A stretch of 64,000 nt of DNA from Bifidobacterium sp. ESL0690 (GCF_029392315.1 NZ_CP113939.1:248001-312000), one strand, 5' to 3'; shown: positions 34,600 to 43,799, counted from the first letter of the stretch. Made by a program: numbers and translations. The notes: generated by a model from the sequence alone, not told the origin.

Positions 34600-35526
34600 T
34601 TACCTTTGTACGTCGATTTTGTGGTACGCCGGCAGTAGTACCTGCTCGTATCGCTGGGTCAAGATGCGCTTGTGATATTCGCGGTATTCGTCGTCAGCCA
34701 CATGCACGCCTGCGTACTCGCTTGGCAAGCTGTCAAACAGTGCGTCGAGCTGAGCTTGATCATAGCTAGATATGAACCGTGCCAGCGCCTTGTTGCATTC
34801 CTCGTCCTGTCCGGAGGCAATGTATTTCAGCGGCGCGATATGGTGTCCCCTGTCGTCGAGATAGCAGGAACGCACGTCTAGGACGTCTTGATTGAGTAGT
34901 TTTTCGTCATGCAAATGTTGGTGAATTTGTTTCGGTGTGCGCTTGTTATAAAGCGAGCTGCCATTGTCGTAGACGGGGGCGAGTTCTGTGTGCTCGCCGT
35001 CGATGAGAATGCCCCAGTTTGTGTTGTTGCGGTCGACGTTGCGTATAAACGAATCGACGATGAACATATCCCAGAACCGTTCGATAGTGCCGGGAATTCG
35101 GTTAAGCCAAGGGTGGCGGTAAATAGTGGCCCTCACGTCGGCGAGTACGACGTTGCGCCCGTCTGAAGGGGAGCCGGAGAAGCCGGTCTCATCGTCCGAC
35201 ATGGAGTTCTTGAGTTCACGGAATTCGACGAGTCTGCCATGGCCTGCTTCGAAATCCTTGCAGGCGCAGACCAGTTTCCCCTCGCGTATGCCGAGTTTCG
35301 TCTCGTGTACGTCAATGCCGTGCATCGCATATATCTGGGAACCTAGGAATTCGGAAAGCGGGGCTGACGTATAAGATGGCACGGAGCCGGCTAGCTCTTT
35401 TGTGGGGCCGGGGAATTTGAGCATCCAGTCTTCGCCCTCCCAGTTCACGCCCACCTTGCGCCCCGCGTCGCCGCCGTAGAACCGTCCGGAATCGGGGCAT
35501 GGCTCAAAATTCACCAGTTTCAGCAT
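34600..35526 (-). CDS. Stand-alone HipA-like kinase
   Basis: A 308-residue protein with the HipA/CtkA-type kinase core: the ATP-binding Lys in WMLKFPG near residue 37, the catalytic loop VDSFIRNVDRNNTNWG near 157-172, and the metal-binding APVYDNGSS near 183-191. HipA is usually about 430 residues and follows a HipB antitoxin gene; this protein is shorter and has no HipB-like gene next to it. GGAGG lies upstream of the start. CtkA-like stand-alone kinases phosphorylate Ser or Thr. It points toward the rsmI end of the insert. Its target is unknown; a toxin, an immune sensor or a regulatory kinase are all possible. Confidence 0.78.
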   Translation of the reverse strand: MLKLVNFEPCPDSGRFYGGDAGRKVGVNWEGEDWMLKFPGPTKELAGSVPSYTSAPLSEFLGSQIYAMHGIDVHETKLGIREGKLVCACKDFEAGHGRLVEFRELKNSMSDDETGFSGSPSDGRNVVLADVRATIYRHPWLNRIPGTIERFWDMFIVDSFIRNVDRNNTNWGILIDGEHTELAPVYDNGSSLYNKRTPKQIHQHLHDEKLLNQDVLDVRSCYLDDRGHHIAPLKYIASGQDEECNKALARFISSYDQAQLDALFDSLPSEYAGVHVADDEYREYHKRILTQRYEQVLLPAYHKIDVQR

Positions 35527-35714
35527 GTGTGCCTCCGTTCATTGCGTTTATTGAGGTTTTGGGTGGCTTACTTTTTTATTATCTCATTCTAATGGTCAAG
35601 AATATTGACAATGAGCGAAGAGCGTTGTTCATATTGCTTTTGTTGTTCGCTGCATTGAAATACGACTATTGATAATGTTAGAAATGGCTGGGAAGGAACA
35701 AGGAGGGAACAAAT

Positions 35715-36104
35715 ATGGGTTTTATATATCAAATAGTTGTAGTGACTTTCCTTGTGGCGTTCATTTTTCTTGCTGTCGAGGTAGTTGCCACTTTGTGCCA
35801 TATTGGAATCCGAGACTTTGTAAAAGCTGTTGAAGATAAAATCGTTTACTACCCTCGAGCAGCTTCGGTTCTGGCGTTCTTTAAAATTCCTGATTTTCTA
35901 TTGGCTCTCCTAACAGTTTTTGCGGTCTGGTTTCTTCAAGAAAATAAACTATCGGGTTTTATACGGTTTCATGATGATACTTCCGTCGAGAAATCGTTAT
36001 TTACACTGGCAATTTCAGCAGATATCGGATTAACGGCATTACTGTCTTTGGCTATTACTTTTTTGCATTCTTTCCGGTCTGCAGATGAAAGCAGCATGTA
36101 TTGA
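35715..36104 (+). CDS. Membrane protein of unknown family, gene 1 of a two-gene module
   Basis: A 129-residue protein with hydrophobic segments near residues 5-28, 55-75 and 98-118, so three membrane spans are likely. A strong Shine-Dalgarno (AAGGAGGGAAC) precedes the ATG. I recognise no family. It overlaps the next gene by 20 bp, which indicates coupled expression of the two products. The base composition is clearly more AT-rich than that of rsmI or tatD, suggesting recent acquisition. Confidence 0.72.
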   Translation: MGFIYQIVVVTFLVAFIFLAVEVVATLCHIGIRDFVKAVEDKIVYYPRAASVLAFFKIPDFLLALLTVFAVWFLQENKLSGFIRFHDDTSVEKSLFTLAISADIGLTALLSLAITFLHSFRSADESSMY

Positions 36105-37836
36105 GAACCCATATAGCCAATATTTACAGAAACAATGGCCTTTTAAACTGGTAACGAGCCAGATTTTTGGTTTGTATGTGATTGGTTTGTATGCGCTTCC
36201 GCTTGTTTCTGCTGCACTTCGTGCCTTCTACGGAAATACCAAACAATGGTTTACTCAATTTTCTGAAGATTCCATTTTATTCGATATATGGCTTTCAGTT
36301 TACTGTGCTGCGTTATTGATTTTGGCTTTTACTGTTTATGCCGCTTTGCGTTTCAATCATTCATCTCAGTGGATAGAGGAGCAGGGGAAAAATATTATTA
36401 AGCAGAATATCACTCATAGATTTCATGGCTATCTCAATGCGGATATTAAGGATGGGCATTATGCCGAATCAATTAGACAACTTAAATCTGAAATTGGTGA
36501 ATTAGATGGCGACCGGTCCAAGATCACCTATATTAAATACGCTTTTGGTGACTGGTGGGGATTAGATGTTGAGGAGCCTATTTATGCGGCGTTGCATCTT
36601 ACACACAGTGGGGAACGCAATAGATTCAATGATCTTACTCGCAATACAGTGGATCTTGATAAGCGAGTATTCGAAGTAGCGGTGTATTTAGAACTAAAGT
36701 GGAGATTTCTGTACAATTCTGGCTTGGGAAATTCATCTGGTTTTATTGAGCTGCTTGCTCAGCAAAGACGGGAAGATGAAGAGCTCCTTGACAAGATATC
36801 AGCTTTATGGCCTGGTTGGTATGCAAATTATTTTAACGGTACTCGTGTGGGTGTGTCGGAATTAATGAACCATTGGCCTGAAGATAACGGCGAGCCAAAA
36901 CTTGATGTGGTACGAGCGATGATTGAGCAGTGTTACGGTAATTTAGTTTGTCGTACTGAGGATGAAGAAGGTTCCGAGGCATGGCTGTCCGAAATGTTGC
37001 AGGGGCATATCGGGGAAGAGGCATCTACTGACAAGTCTTCACAGCGTGATGTGCAAAAAAATACCGAAGATTATCTTTTTAAGCTGGCTGTGGCATTTCT
37101 TGTGCAAACGCTCGGGGACTCTAAGACTCAAGAGCGATGGGATAATCAGCGTCAAGAGGAACGTTGGCTTAGAAATGTGTGTCTTGATTCAGTATTCAAC
37201 CAATCGAAAAGCCAGGCCGTGCTTGACGAGCTGTGGTCTTTTATCTCTGCTCCCAATCTGACGGCGATTTCTGAATGGTCGTTGAAAAGTGTTTACGATA
37301 TATTGCCGTTTGAGAAAAGAGTCAGTCATTTGATATGGCTTGGTGCATATGATTATTCCGATGACCGGTTGAAGCTAGTAGCTGCTCAACATTACGAGTT
37401 GTATGAAGGCGGATTGCAGAAAGATAGTCCGCTGATTAATGGTGAGGTCTGTGAGTTGCAAGGTGGCAGAACAATCAATAAAGATGCTTTAAAGGCAGCG
37501 GTCTGGGATGACTTGGATAGTGCTTCATACCCCATTGACTCATGGTGTTCTCAGGAGAAAATAGACGAGGTCATTGATACCTTATTTGATTCTTCGATTA
37601 GCATGGACCTTTTTGGCGATGATCGGAACGAACAATTTGATCCGCTCTATCTGTTGATGTTGAAATGTTGTATGTGCAGCGAGTGGGAAGTCTGTAAGGA
37701 GCTGAATACGATTATTGATATGGGTGAATCAGTATGCGTTGATGTCAAGATGCAAAAGGAAATTGAATTGTATAAGGAAAGGTATCCTCAAGCTATGCCG
37801 AGAGTAATAGAAAAGCTTGAGTCCCTCGAAAAATGA
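36085..37836 (+). CDS. Large membrane-anchored protein of unknown family, gene 2 of the module
   Basis: A 583-residue protein. Two hydrophobic segments near residues 22-46 and 68-92 form an N-terminal membrane hairpin, followed by about 480 hydrophilic residues presumably in the cytoplasm. That domain is rich in Glu, Trp and Tyr, has a Cys cluster (LKCCMCSEWEVCKEL) near residue 530, and looks helical. I see no Walker, nuclease, kinase or protease motif. The start overlaps the previous gene, with no strong Shine-Dalgarno of its own, so coupling is likely. Codon use is AT-rich. A membrane-bound effector or sensor paired with the small membrane protein is an inference from the layout only. Confidence 0.72.
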   Translation: MKAACIENPYSQYLQKQWPFKLVTSQIFGLYVIGLYALPLVSAALRAFYGNTKQWFTQFSEDSILFDIWLSVYCAALLILAFTVYAALRFNHSSQWIEEQGKNIIKQNITHRFHGYLNADIKDGHYAESIRQLKSEIGELDGDRSKITYIKYAFGDWWGLDVEEPIYAALHLTHSGERNRFNDLTRNTVDLDKRVFEVAVYLELKWRFLYNSGLGNSSGFIELLAQQRREDEELLDKISALWPGWYANYFNGTRVGVSELMNHWPEDNGEPKLDVVRAMIEQCYGNLVCRTEDEEGSEAWLSEMLQGHIGEEASTDKSSQRDVQKNTEDYLFKLAVAFLVQTLGDSKTQERWDNQRQEERWLRNVCLDSVFNQSKSQAVLDELWSFISAPNLTAISEWSLKSVYDILPFEKRVSHLIWLGAYDYSDDRLKLVAAQHYELYEGGLQKDSPLINGEVCELQGGRTINKDALKAAVWDDLDSASYPIDSWCSQEKIDEVIDTLFDSSISMDLFGDDRNEQFDPLYLLMLKCCMCSEWEVCKELNTIIDMGESVCVDVKMQKEIELYKERYPQAMPRVIEKLESLEK

Positions 37837-38041
37837 AGAACTTATAGATATTTCTAGTACCATCCTTTGTTATCGGTTATCTTGACAGATGCAGGTTTTG
37901 CAAATACATATGTGTATTGATGATTATCGTTAGGAGTAAGGCCGTTGATATCTTGCCCACGTGTTGTTGGCAAGATGCGTCAATTATATAGAAATTTTCA
38001 AGAGAGAACTAGTAAAGTTTCCGCCCTCAACTATATAAAAT

Positions 38042-38140
38042 TGGCAATAGCGCTAAATTTACCTATGGTAAAACTGGCGGAAATGCAGAATTTTCCTATG
38101 GTAAAATTGGCAAATCATAAGAAATTTCCTAGGGTAAAAC
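38042..38140. repeat. Three 33-bp iterons upstream of the second DUF4143 ATPase
   Basis: Units at 38042, 38075 and 38108 are each exactly 33 bp. They share a TGGC start, CCTATGG or CCTAGGG near position 21, and GTAAAA at the end; a fourth TGGC follows at 38141. The first unit contains the palindrome TTTACC-TAT-GGTAAA. The array ends 5 bp before the Shine-Dalgarno AGGA of the ATPase. A short frame reading through the array (37945-38211) is an artefact of the repeat. Confidence 0.82.
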
Positions 38141-38155
38141 TGGCAGGATGTGGTT

Positions 38156-39484
38156 ATGAAGCGTTTGATTATGGCTCAATTGAAGCGTTGGAAAGACTCG
38201 AAAGATCATGACCCTCTGGTGTTGTGCGGGGCGCGGCAGGTAGGCAAGACGTATGTTTTGAAAGAGTTCGGGCGGCAGGAATATGAATCTTGCGTGTATA
38301 TCAACCTGATGAATGATGAAGCCAAAAGGGTGTTCGACGCCGGATATGATGCCAAACAGGTGCTGGCCAATATCGGAATCTATGCGAGGCAGAATGTCGT
38401 GCCTGGCAAAACGCTGGTAATCATCGATGAGATTCAGGAAGTCCCGTCGGCCATGACCCTGATGAAGGCGTTCAAGGAAGATACGCCCGAACAGGATATC
38501 GTCGCTGCCGGCTCTTATCTGGGAATCACTTTACACGCGGGCATTTCGTTTCCGGTCGGGAAAGTCGAGATGCTCGATATGTACCCGATGACGTTCATCG
38601 AATTCCTGTGGGCGAACGGTGAGGAACCTCTAGCCAAGGTCATTGAGCGTTTGGATTTCAAAACGGCTTCAGCGTTTTCGGAACGTCTGGAACGTTACTT
38701 GCGCGAATACTACTATGTCGGTGGCATGCCGGAAGCGGTCAAGATGTTCATCGAGGGGGAGGGCCACGAGGATTATGCTGCAGCCCGTTCGGTGCAACGC
38801 AGATTGCTGCGCGACTACAACGCCGATTTCTCCAAACATATTCCTGATGGCGTTGAAGCGGAGCGCGTTCGTTTGACGTTCGATTCTATTCCAGCGCATC
38901 TTGGCCGGGAGAATCACAAGTTCGTCTTCGGCCATATCGCCAAAGGTGCTCGGGCGCGGCAATTTGAGACAGCCATCCAGTGGATTGTCGATTCGGGCCT
39001 GGCCAACCGTGTCTATCGCGTCGATAAAGTGGCGAAACCGCTGAAGTTCTACCGGGACTTGTCGGCTTTCAAACTCTATCTCCATGATGTCGGCTTGCTG
39101 GGCGCGACGATGGGAATCGAAGCCAAGGACGTTTTGCTTTCTGACAAGGCGTTGACTGAATATAAAGGCGCGATGACTGAACAATATGTTTGCCAGCAGC
39201 TGGTCGCCGGCGGCAACGTTTCATATTACTGGACGGCGGGTGAGAGCCGCCCGGCCGAAGTGGATTTCGTAGTCGAGCACGCAGGTACGGTCGCGCCTTT
39301 GGAAGCGAAAGCCGAGGAAAATCTGCAGGCGAAAAGCCTCAGGTCGCTTTGCACGAAAACCGGTCTGCACGGCTATCGCACCTCTATGTCTGGCTATCGC
39401 GAGCAGGACTGGATGACGAACGTCCCGCTGTGGGCAGTAGGTCCGTATTTTGCGGTTGAGGATTTTGTGGACTTTGCGGAATAG
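38156..39484 (+). CDS. AAA-type ATPase with DUF4143 domain (second copy type)
   Basis: A 442-residue ATPase. Walker A is LCGARQVGKTYVLKEF near residues 21-36 and Walker B is TLVIIDEIQEVPSA near 85-98. A typical sensor stretch, AGSYLGITLHAGISFPVGKVEMLDMYPMTF (quoted here in part by position, about 119-148), follows, and the C-terminal domain has the nuclease-like EVDFVVEHAG motif near 365 with EAKAEENLQAKS after it. The chosen ATG at 38156 has AGGA seven bases upstream; GTG 38150 is an alternative. It differs clearly from the member at 24200, so the two are not recent duplicates. It is the last gene of the insert, 10 bp before tatD. Confidence 0.86.
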   Translation: MKRLIMAQLKRWKDSKDHDPLVLCGARQVGKTYVLKEFGRQEYESCVYINLMNDEAKRVFDAGYDAKQVLANIGIYARQNVVPGKTLVIIDEIQEVPSAMTLMKAFKEDTPEQDIVAAGSYLGITLHAGISFPVGKVEMLDMYPMTFIEFLWANGEEPLAKVIERLDFKTASAFSERLERYLREYYYVGGMPEAVKMFIEGEGHEDYAAARSVQRRLLRDYNADFSKHIPDGVEAERVRLTFDSIPAHLGRENHKFVFGHIAKGARARQFETAIQWIVDSGLANRVYRVDKVAKPLKFYRDLSAFKLYLHDVGLLGATMGIEAKDVLLSDKALTEYKGAMTEQYVCQQLVAGGNVSYYWTAGESRPAEVDFVVEHAGTVAPLEAKAEENLQAKSLRSLCTKTGLHGYRTSMSGYREQDWMTNVPLWAVGPYFAVEDFVDFAE

Positions 39485-39494
39485 ACTGGACGGC

Positions 39495-40451
39495 ATGAGC
39501 AAGAAACATCGGGATCGAAGCTGGGCGCCGGCGCCGGAGGCGTTGCCGGACGGGGTGCACGTGGTCGACGACCATACGCATGTGGCGAGCGTGGTGCCGT
39601 TCGCGCGCGAGATGAACCGGCAGGCCATCGAGCGCGACCAGCCGCCGGTGCCGGTCTACAGCGTCGACGAGATTTTGGATCAAGCCAAAGCCGTCGGCGT
39701 CGAAGGCGTTATCGATGTGGGCTGCGAGCTGCCAAACCTCAAAGTCGCCGTCCAGATGGCGTTCGATCATCCCAAAACTGTCCACGCAGGTCTTGCGATT
39801 CATCCGAACGAAGCCGTTTTGCACGGCCATCGGGGAGTGCCTGGACCGGATGGCTTGCCGTTGAAATACCAGCCGTGGCACGATGTGAGTTTCGAGGACG
39901 CGCTTGCGGAAGTCCACCGGTTGGCCACGAAATACCCTGAGCAGGTGGTTGCTATCGGCGAGACCGGTATGGACCTGTTCCGTACCGGCGAGGCTGCGAT
40001 GGAAATCCAGCGCGACGCCTTCCGCGCCCATATCGCGCTGGCCAAGGAATTGAATCTGCCCATGCAGATTCACGACCGCGATGCCCACAAAGAGGTCATC
40101 GAAACGCTGCTCAAAGACGGCAGCCCGGAACGCACCGTCTTTCATAGCTGGTCCGGCGACACCGAACTTGCCCAGATCGCAAAGCAGCAGGGCTGGTATC
40201 TGAGTTTCTCCGGCGCATCCAGTTTCAAAAGCAACGAGGAGATCCGCAAGTCCGCGGCCATCGTGGGCCTGGACCACATCATGGTCGAAACCGACGCTCC
40301 TTATTTGACTCCGATGCCGTATCGCGGACGACCGAACGCCCCGTATATGATTCCTTACACCTTGAAGGCGCTCGCAGACACCCTTGATTTGCCGATAGGT
40401 GAAGTCGCGAGAGCGACGCGCGAAACGACGAGGGCTGTGTACGGCGTATAA
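39495..40451 (+). CDS. tatD: TatD family metal-dependent DNase
   Basis: A 318-residue TIM-barrel amidohydrolase. Motifs are VVDDHTHVAS near residue 26 (metal-binding His-x-His), VVAIGETGMDLF near 153 (Glu ligand), LPMQIHDRDAH near 190 (His ligand), TVFHSWSG near 215 (His ligand) and MVETDAPYLTPMPYRG near 262 (Asp ligand). TatD enzymes are 3'-5' exonucleases linked to DNA repair and quality control. ATG 39495 has GGACGG upstream; the frame opens 45 bp earlier but overlaps the ATPase gene. It is commonly near rsmI in bacterial genomes, which is why the genes between them look inserted. Confidence 0.9.
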   Translation: MSKKHRDRSWAPAPEALPDGVHVVDDHTHVASVVPFAREMNRQAIERDQPPVPVYSVDEILDQAKAVGVEGVIDVGCELPNLKVAVQMAFDHPKTVHAGLAIHPNEAVLHGHRGVPGPDGLPLKYQPWHDVSFEDALAEVHRLATKYPEQVVAIGETGMDLFRTGEAAMEIQRDAFRAHIALAKELNLPMQIHDRDAHKEVIETLLKDGSPERTVFHSWSGDTELAQIAKQQGWYLSFSGASSFKSNEEIRKSAAIVGLDHIMVETDAPYLTPMPYRGRPNAPYMIPYTLKALADTLDLPIGEVARATRETTRAVYGV

Positions 40452-40595
40452 AGCTCAGCTATGGCGATTTTTGCGGTTCTTTGGTGAAAAACGTACAATT
40501 TTCAATATTTATATGAATTTAGCCGGATTTTGAAAGTTTCCATATATTCGGCCATCGCGGCTCATTTTGGTTTATTGAGTTTGCGACGCTAAACT

Positions 40596-40635
40596 GGCGC
40601 TTTGGTTGATAAACGAGAGCGCCCGGTAGCCGGGC
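40596..40635 (+). promoter_or_regulatory. Structured leader of the first kup gene
   Basis: GGCGCT (40596) pairs with AGCGCC (40618), followed directly by a GCCCGG-TAG-CCGGGC hairpin. The loop holds TTGGT and TAAACGAG, which recur in the leader of the second kup gene. It lies about 60-100 bp before the start codon. It may be a conserved regulatory RNA, or only a remnant of the gene duplication. Confidence 0.5.
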
Positions 40636-40692
40636 CATGAGAAGAAAGTATGTACGGGGAAGTCTCGTCTTTTCCGTTTTGGAGGGCAGGTC

Positions 40693-43455
40693 ATGGCGCA
40701 ATCGCAGGATCGCGAGTCGAAGCAGCCTCAAAATCAAAGAAATCGGCGTCACAATGAGCGCGAAACCGAAAATAGAAGCGAAAGCAAGCACGAAGGTAAA
40801 CAGCCGGCAGAGAAGAAAGCGGTTCGCAAGCTCGTTCGGGAAACCGACAAGGCGACCAAGGTTGCGTCAAAGGCACAAAAACAGGCGGTCAGCGCCGAAG
40901 AGAAGGCACTGAGGGCCGAAAAGCGTGCGGTAAATGCCGAAAAGAAAGCGTTGCTGCGGGCCGACACCTTCACCAATGCTCCCAAGGTCTCGCGTGACAC
41001 GTTGACTCGCGAGGAGCGTAAGGTCATCGCCCAGCACGAGCAGGAGGAAAAGGAGGAGGCCAAGAAGCTGACCCAGGCCTCCGCGCACGGCCCGATTGGC
41101 CGCTGGTGGCGCAAGATGCAGTCCAGCCAGGACAAGGTCACCCTCGGCATGGCTATCGTTGCGCTCGGCGTGGTTTACGGCGACATCGGTACGTCCCCGC
41201 TATACACCTCGCAGACCTTCATTGCCGGTCAGGGTGGGCTCGGCAACATCGATCGCCCAGCGGTTCTCGGCCTGCTTTCGTTGGTATTCTGGTCAATCAC
41301 GCTGATTACGACTGTCAAGTATGTGCTCGTGGCCATGCGCATTGATAACAAGGGCGAAGGCGGCATTTTCGCGCTGTTCTCCCTGATTCGTCACCACGGC
41401 AAATGGCTGGTGATTCCCGCGATGCTCGGCGGCGCGGCGTTTCTTGCGGATTCCGTGTTGACCCCGGCCGTCTCGATTTCCTCGGCAGTGGAAGGCCTCA
41501 AGACCATTCCGCTCTTCGAACCGGTGTTCCATGAGAACACCAGCCTGACGCTCGTGATTACCGTTGTGATTATCGTCATCCTCTTCTGTGTGCAGTCGCG
41601 CGGCACCGAGCGTATCGGCAAGGTCTTTGGCTCGGTCGTGATGGTCTGGTTCGCGTTCCTCGCAATCACCGGTATCGTCAACATCAGTGGCGACTGGAGC
41701 ATCTTCGCGGCCATCAACCCGGTTTATGGCATTGAATTCCTCTTCAGCAAACATAATCTTGCAGGCCTGGCCATCATGGGCACGGTCTTCCTTTCGACCA
41801 CCGGCGCCGAGGCCCTTTACTCCGACATGGGTCACGTCGGCCGTGGCAACATCTACTTCACCTGGCCGTTCATTTTCGTCGCGTTGGTCTTCAACTACTT
41901 CGGACAGGGCGCGTGGATGCTGCGCAACCAAGGCAACACCGCGCTCGGCAACGTCAACCCGTTCTTCGAGATGATGAGCCCGAACGTTCGTTACGTCGGC
42001 GTCATTCTTTCCGTGGCTGCTGGTGTCATCGCCTCGCAGGCCTTGATTACCGGCGCGTTCACGATGGTCTCCGAGGCCACCGGCTTGAACTGGATGCCGC
42101 ATCTTCAGGTGCGCTACCCGGCCCGTACCCGCGGCCAGCTCTATATCCCTGTGGTCAACGTCGTGCTGTGCGTGGCGACGCTTTCCGTGCTGGCCCTCTT
42201 CAAGGATTCCGAGCATATTTCCGCTGCATACGGTCTGGCGCTTACCATCACGATGATCACGACGACGATTTTGCTCACCGTCTATCTTTGGTATAAACGC
42301 CATCGTGTGTTTGCAATCGTCTTCTTCGTGGTATTCATCGCCATCCAGACGCTGTTCTTCATAGCTTCCATGGCGAAGTTCCTGCATGGTGGCTGGTTCA
42401 CCATGCTGCTCACGGCATTGATTCTGCTGATTATGATTACATGGAACGACGCGACCAAGATCGAGCGCAGTCAGCGTCGTCATATGAAGCCGCGCGATTT
42501 CAAGCCCGCGCTTGCCAAGTTGCATGACGATTTCCGCATTCCGTATTTCGCCGACAACATCGTTTACTTGACCTCCGATTGGGAAATGCATCGGCTAGAC
42601 ACCGATATCTTCTTCTCGATTTTCGCCGACCACCCGAAGCGTGCGCGCGCCTGGTGGGCCGTCTCCGTGGTGACCACGGATGAGCCGTTTACTCGCGAGT
42701 ATTCGGTGGAGGACTTCGGCACGGACTATATCTTCCGTGTGCGGATCAAGCTTGGTTTCAAGGTTTCTCAGTCCATCCCGGCTTACATCCATCAGGTGAT
42801 GCACGATCTCTCCGCTTCCGGAGAGCTGCCGGAGCAGAAGTCGGTCTACCCGAAGGTGGACGCCGACCCCGATATCGGCACTGTCCGCTACGTCCTTGTT
42901 CACAAGGCTCTGATGCCGGAATCGAAACTGACGGCCCGCGAGTCGCTGTCGCTCAAGATGAAGTACTCGATTCGCCACGTGGCCGGTTCGCCGGTCAAGT
43001 GGTTCGGTTTGGCCCCCTATAACCCAGTGGTTGAGGTGCAGCCGCTCTTCGTTTCCACCCGTCGTCCTCCGCGCCTGAAACGCGTTGCGCTGCGTGCCGC
43101 CACCGGCAAACGCCGCGTCGAATCCCACGAGCCGAAGGCAGCCGGTGCTGCCCGCAAGTCAGCCACGGAACATGCGCATTCCAAGGCGGCTGCAGCCGGC
43201 ACCGCAACGGCTGTCAAGAAGTCCGGCAGCGGCATTGGAGTCGCGGAACTGGCCAAGGGTCGCAAGGGTCTCGGCAATCTTGCCAAGTCCGTCAAATTGC
43301 AGAAAATGCAGGATGCCGAAGGCAAGACTGGCACTTCCGCTGAAGATACCGGGCAGAGCACCGTGGCCGAAGGCAAGAAGGCCGATACCGGCGAGCAGAC
43401 CAAGGTTATGCCGCGTCCCGATACTGCCAGCGGAAAAGCTGGAAAGGTGTCATAA
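40693..43455 (+). CDS. kup: KUP/HAK potassium uptake transporter with charged extensions
   Basis: A 920-residue K+ uptake protein. The KUP core starts near residue 147 with VTLGMAIVALGVVYGDIGTSPLYT, has about 12 hydrophobic segments to residue 590, and continues with a cytosolic domain. The first 146 residues are very charged, with Ala-Glu-Lys-rich coiled-coil repeats (AEEKALRAEKRAVNAEKKAL). The last 130 or so form a basic, Lys/Ala-rich tail. Typical KUP proteins have about 620-700 residues, so both ends are unusual. GGAGGG precedes the ATG. A closely similar paralogue follows 434 bp downstream. Import of K+ with H+ is expected; the extensions may bind nucleic acid or other proteins (inference). 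Confidence 0.93.
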   Translation: MAQSQDRESKQPQNQRNRRHNERETENRSESKHEGKQPAEKKAVRKLVRETDKATKVASKAQKQAVSAEEKALRAEKRAVNAEKKALLRADTFTNAPKVSRDTLTREERKVIAQHEQEEKEEAKKLTQASAHGPIGRWWRKMQSSQDKVTLGMAIVALGVVYGDIGTSPLYTSQTFIAGQGGLGNIDRPAVLGLLSLVFWSITLITTVKYVLVAMRIDNKGEGGIFALFSLIRHHGKWLVIPAMLGGAAFLADSVLTPAVSISSAVEGLKTIPLFEPVFHENTSLTLVITVVIIVILFCVQSRGTERIGKVFGSVVMVWFAFLAITGIVNISGDWSIFAAINPVYGIEFLFSKHNLAGLAIMGTVFLSTTGAEALYSDMGHVGRGNIYFTWPFIFVALVFNYFGQGAWMLRNQGNTALGNVNPFFEMMSPNVRYVGVILSVAAGVIASQALITGAFTMVSEATGLNWMPHLQVRYPARTRGQLYIPVVNVVLCVATLSVLALFKDSEHISAAYGLALTITMITTTILLTVYLWYKRHRVFAIVFFVVFIAIQTLFFIASMAKFLHGGWFTMLLTALILLIMITWNDATKIERSQRRHMKPRDFKPALAKLHDDFRIPYFADNIVYLTSDWEMHRLDTDIFFSIFADHPKRARAWWAVSVVTTDEPFTREYSVEDFGTDYIFRVRIKLGFKVSQSIPAYIHQVMHDLSASGELPEQKSVYPKVDADPDIGTVRYVLVHKALMPESKLTARESLSLKMKYSIRHVAGSPVKWFGLAPYNPVVEVQPLFVSTRRPPRLKRVALRAATGKRRVESHEPKAAGAARKSATEHAHSKAAAAGTATAVKKSGSGIGVAELAKGRKGLGNLAKSVKLQKMQDAEGKTGTSAEDTGQSTVAEGKKADTGEQTKVMPRPDTASGKAGKVS

Positions 43456-43531
43456 CCCGGTAATTCGATAACTCAATAATCAAATAATCAGGTAATTGGA
43501 TAGTCGGATACTTAACCGAATATCAGTGTTG

Positions 43532-43568
43532 AAGTGCGTCAGCCGTCAGGTACGGTGGCGCACTTTTC
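43532..43568 (+). terminator. Terminator after the first kup gene
   Basis: AAGTGCG and CGCACTT pair outside an inner GCCGT/ACGGT stem, followed by TTTTCG. It lies about 80 bp after the first kup stop, so the second kup gene probably has its own promoter in the rest of this 434-bp gap. The 50 bp after the kup stop is a run of AATAATCA-like low-complexity sequence. Confidence 0.75.
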
Positions 43569-43799
43569 GTATGCCTTGGTTCCAACAAAAGGGGAGATGG
43601 CGGTAAATGACGTGTTCTCACGGCATAATTTCAGTGTTGAAATCTTGAATAATGAAGCATGCTGGTGTTGCTGTTTTTGCCTCAAAACGGCGTAAAACCG
43701 CCTATTTTCTGTTGATTTCCGAAGCCATTATCTAGTAAAAAATATATTTGTATGAAGATATCTAACTTCGATTTTGGTTTTCACAAATAGATGGCTAGA

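Noticed and set aside
37945-38211. 88-codon ORF covering the 33-bp iterons.
   Set aside because: Its repeated residues (PMVKLA) are a reading of the DNA repeat, 33 bp being a multiple of three. It has no Shine-Dalgarno and overlaps the ATPase start.
40590-40690. c-di-AMP (ydaO-type) riboswitch before kup.
   Set aside because: Such riboswitches often precede K+ transporters, but the conserved ydaO sequence blocks are not visible, and the leader is far shorter than that fold requires.
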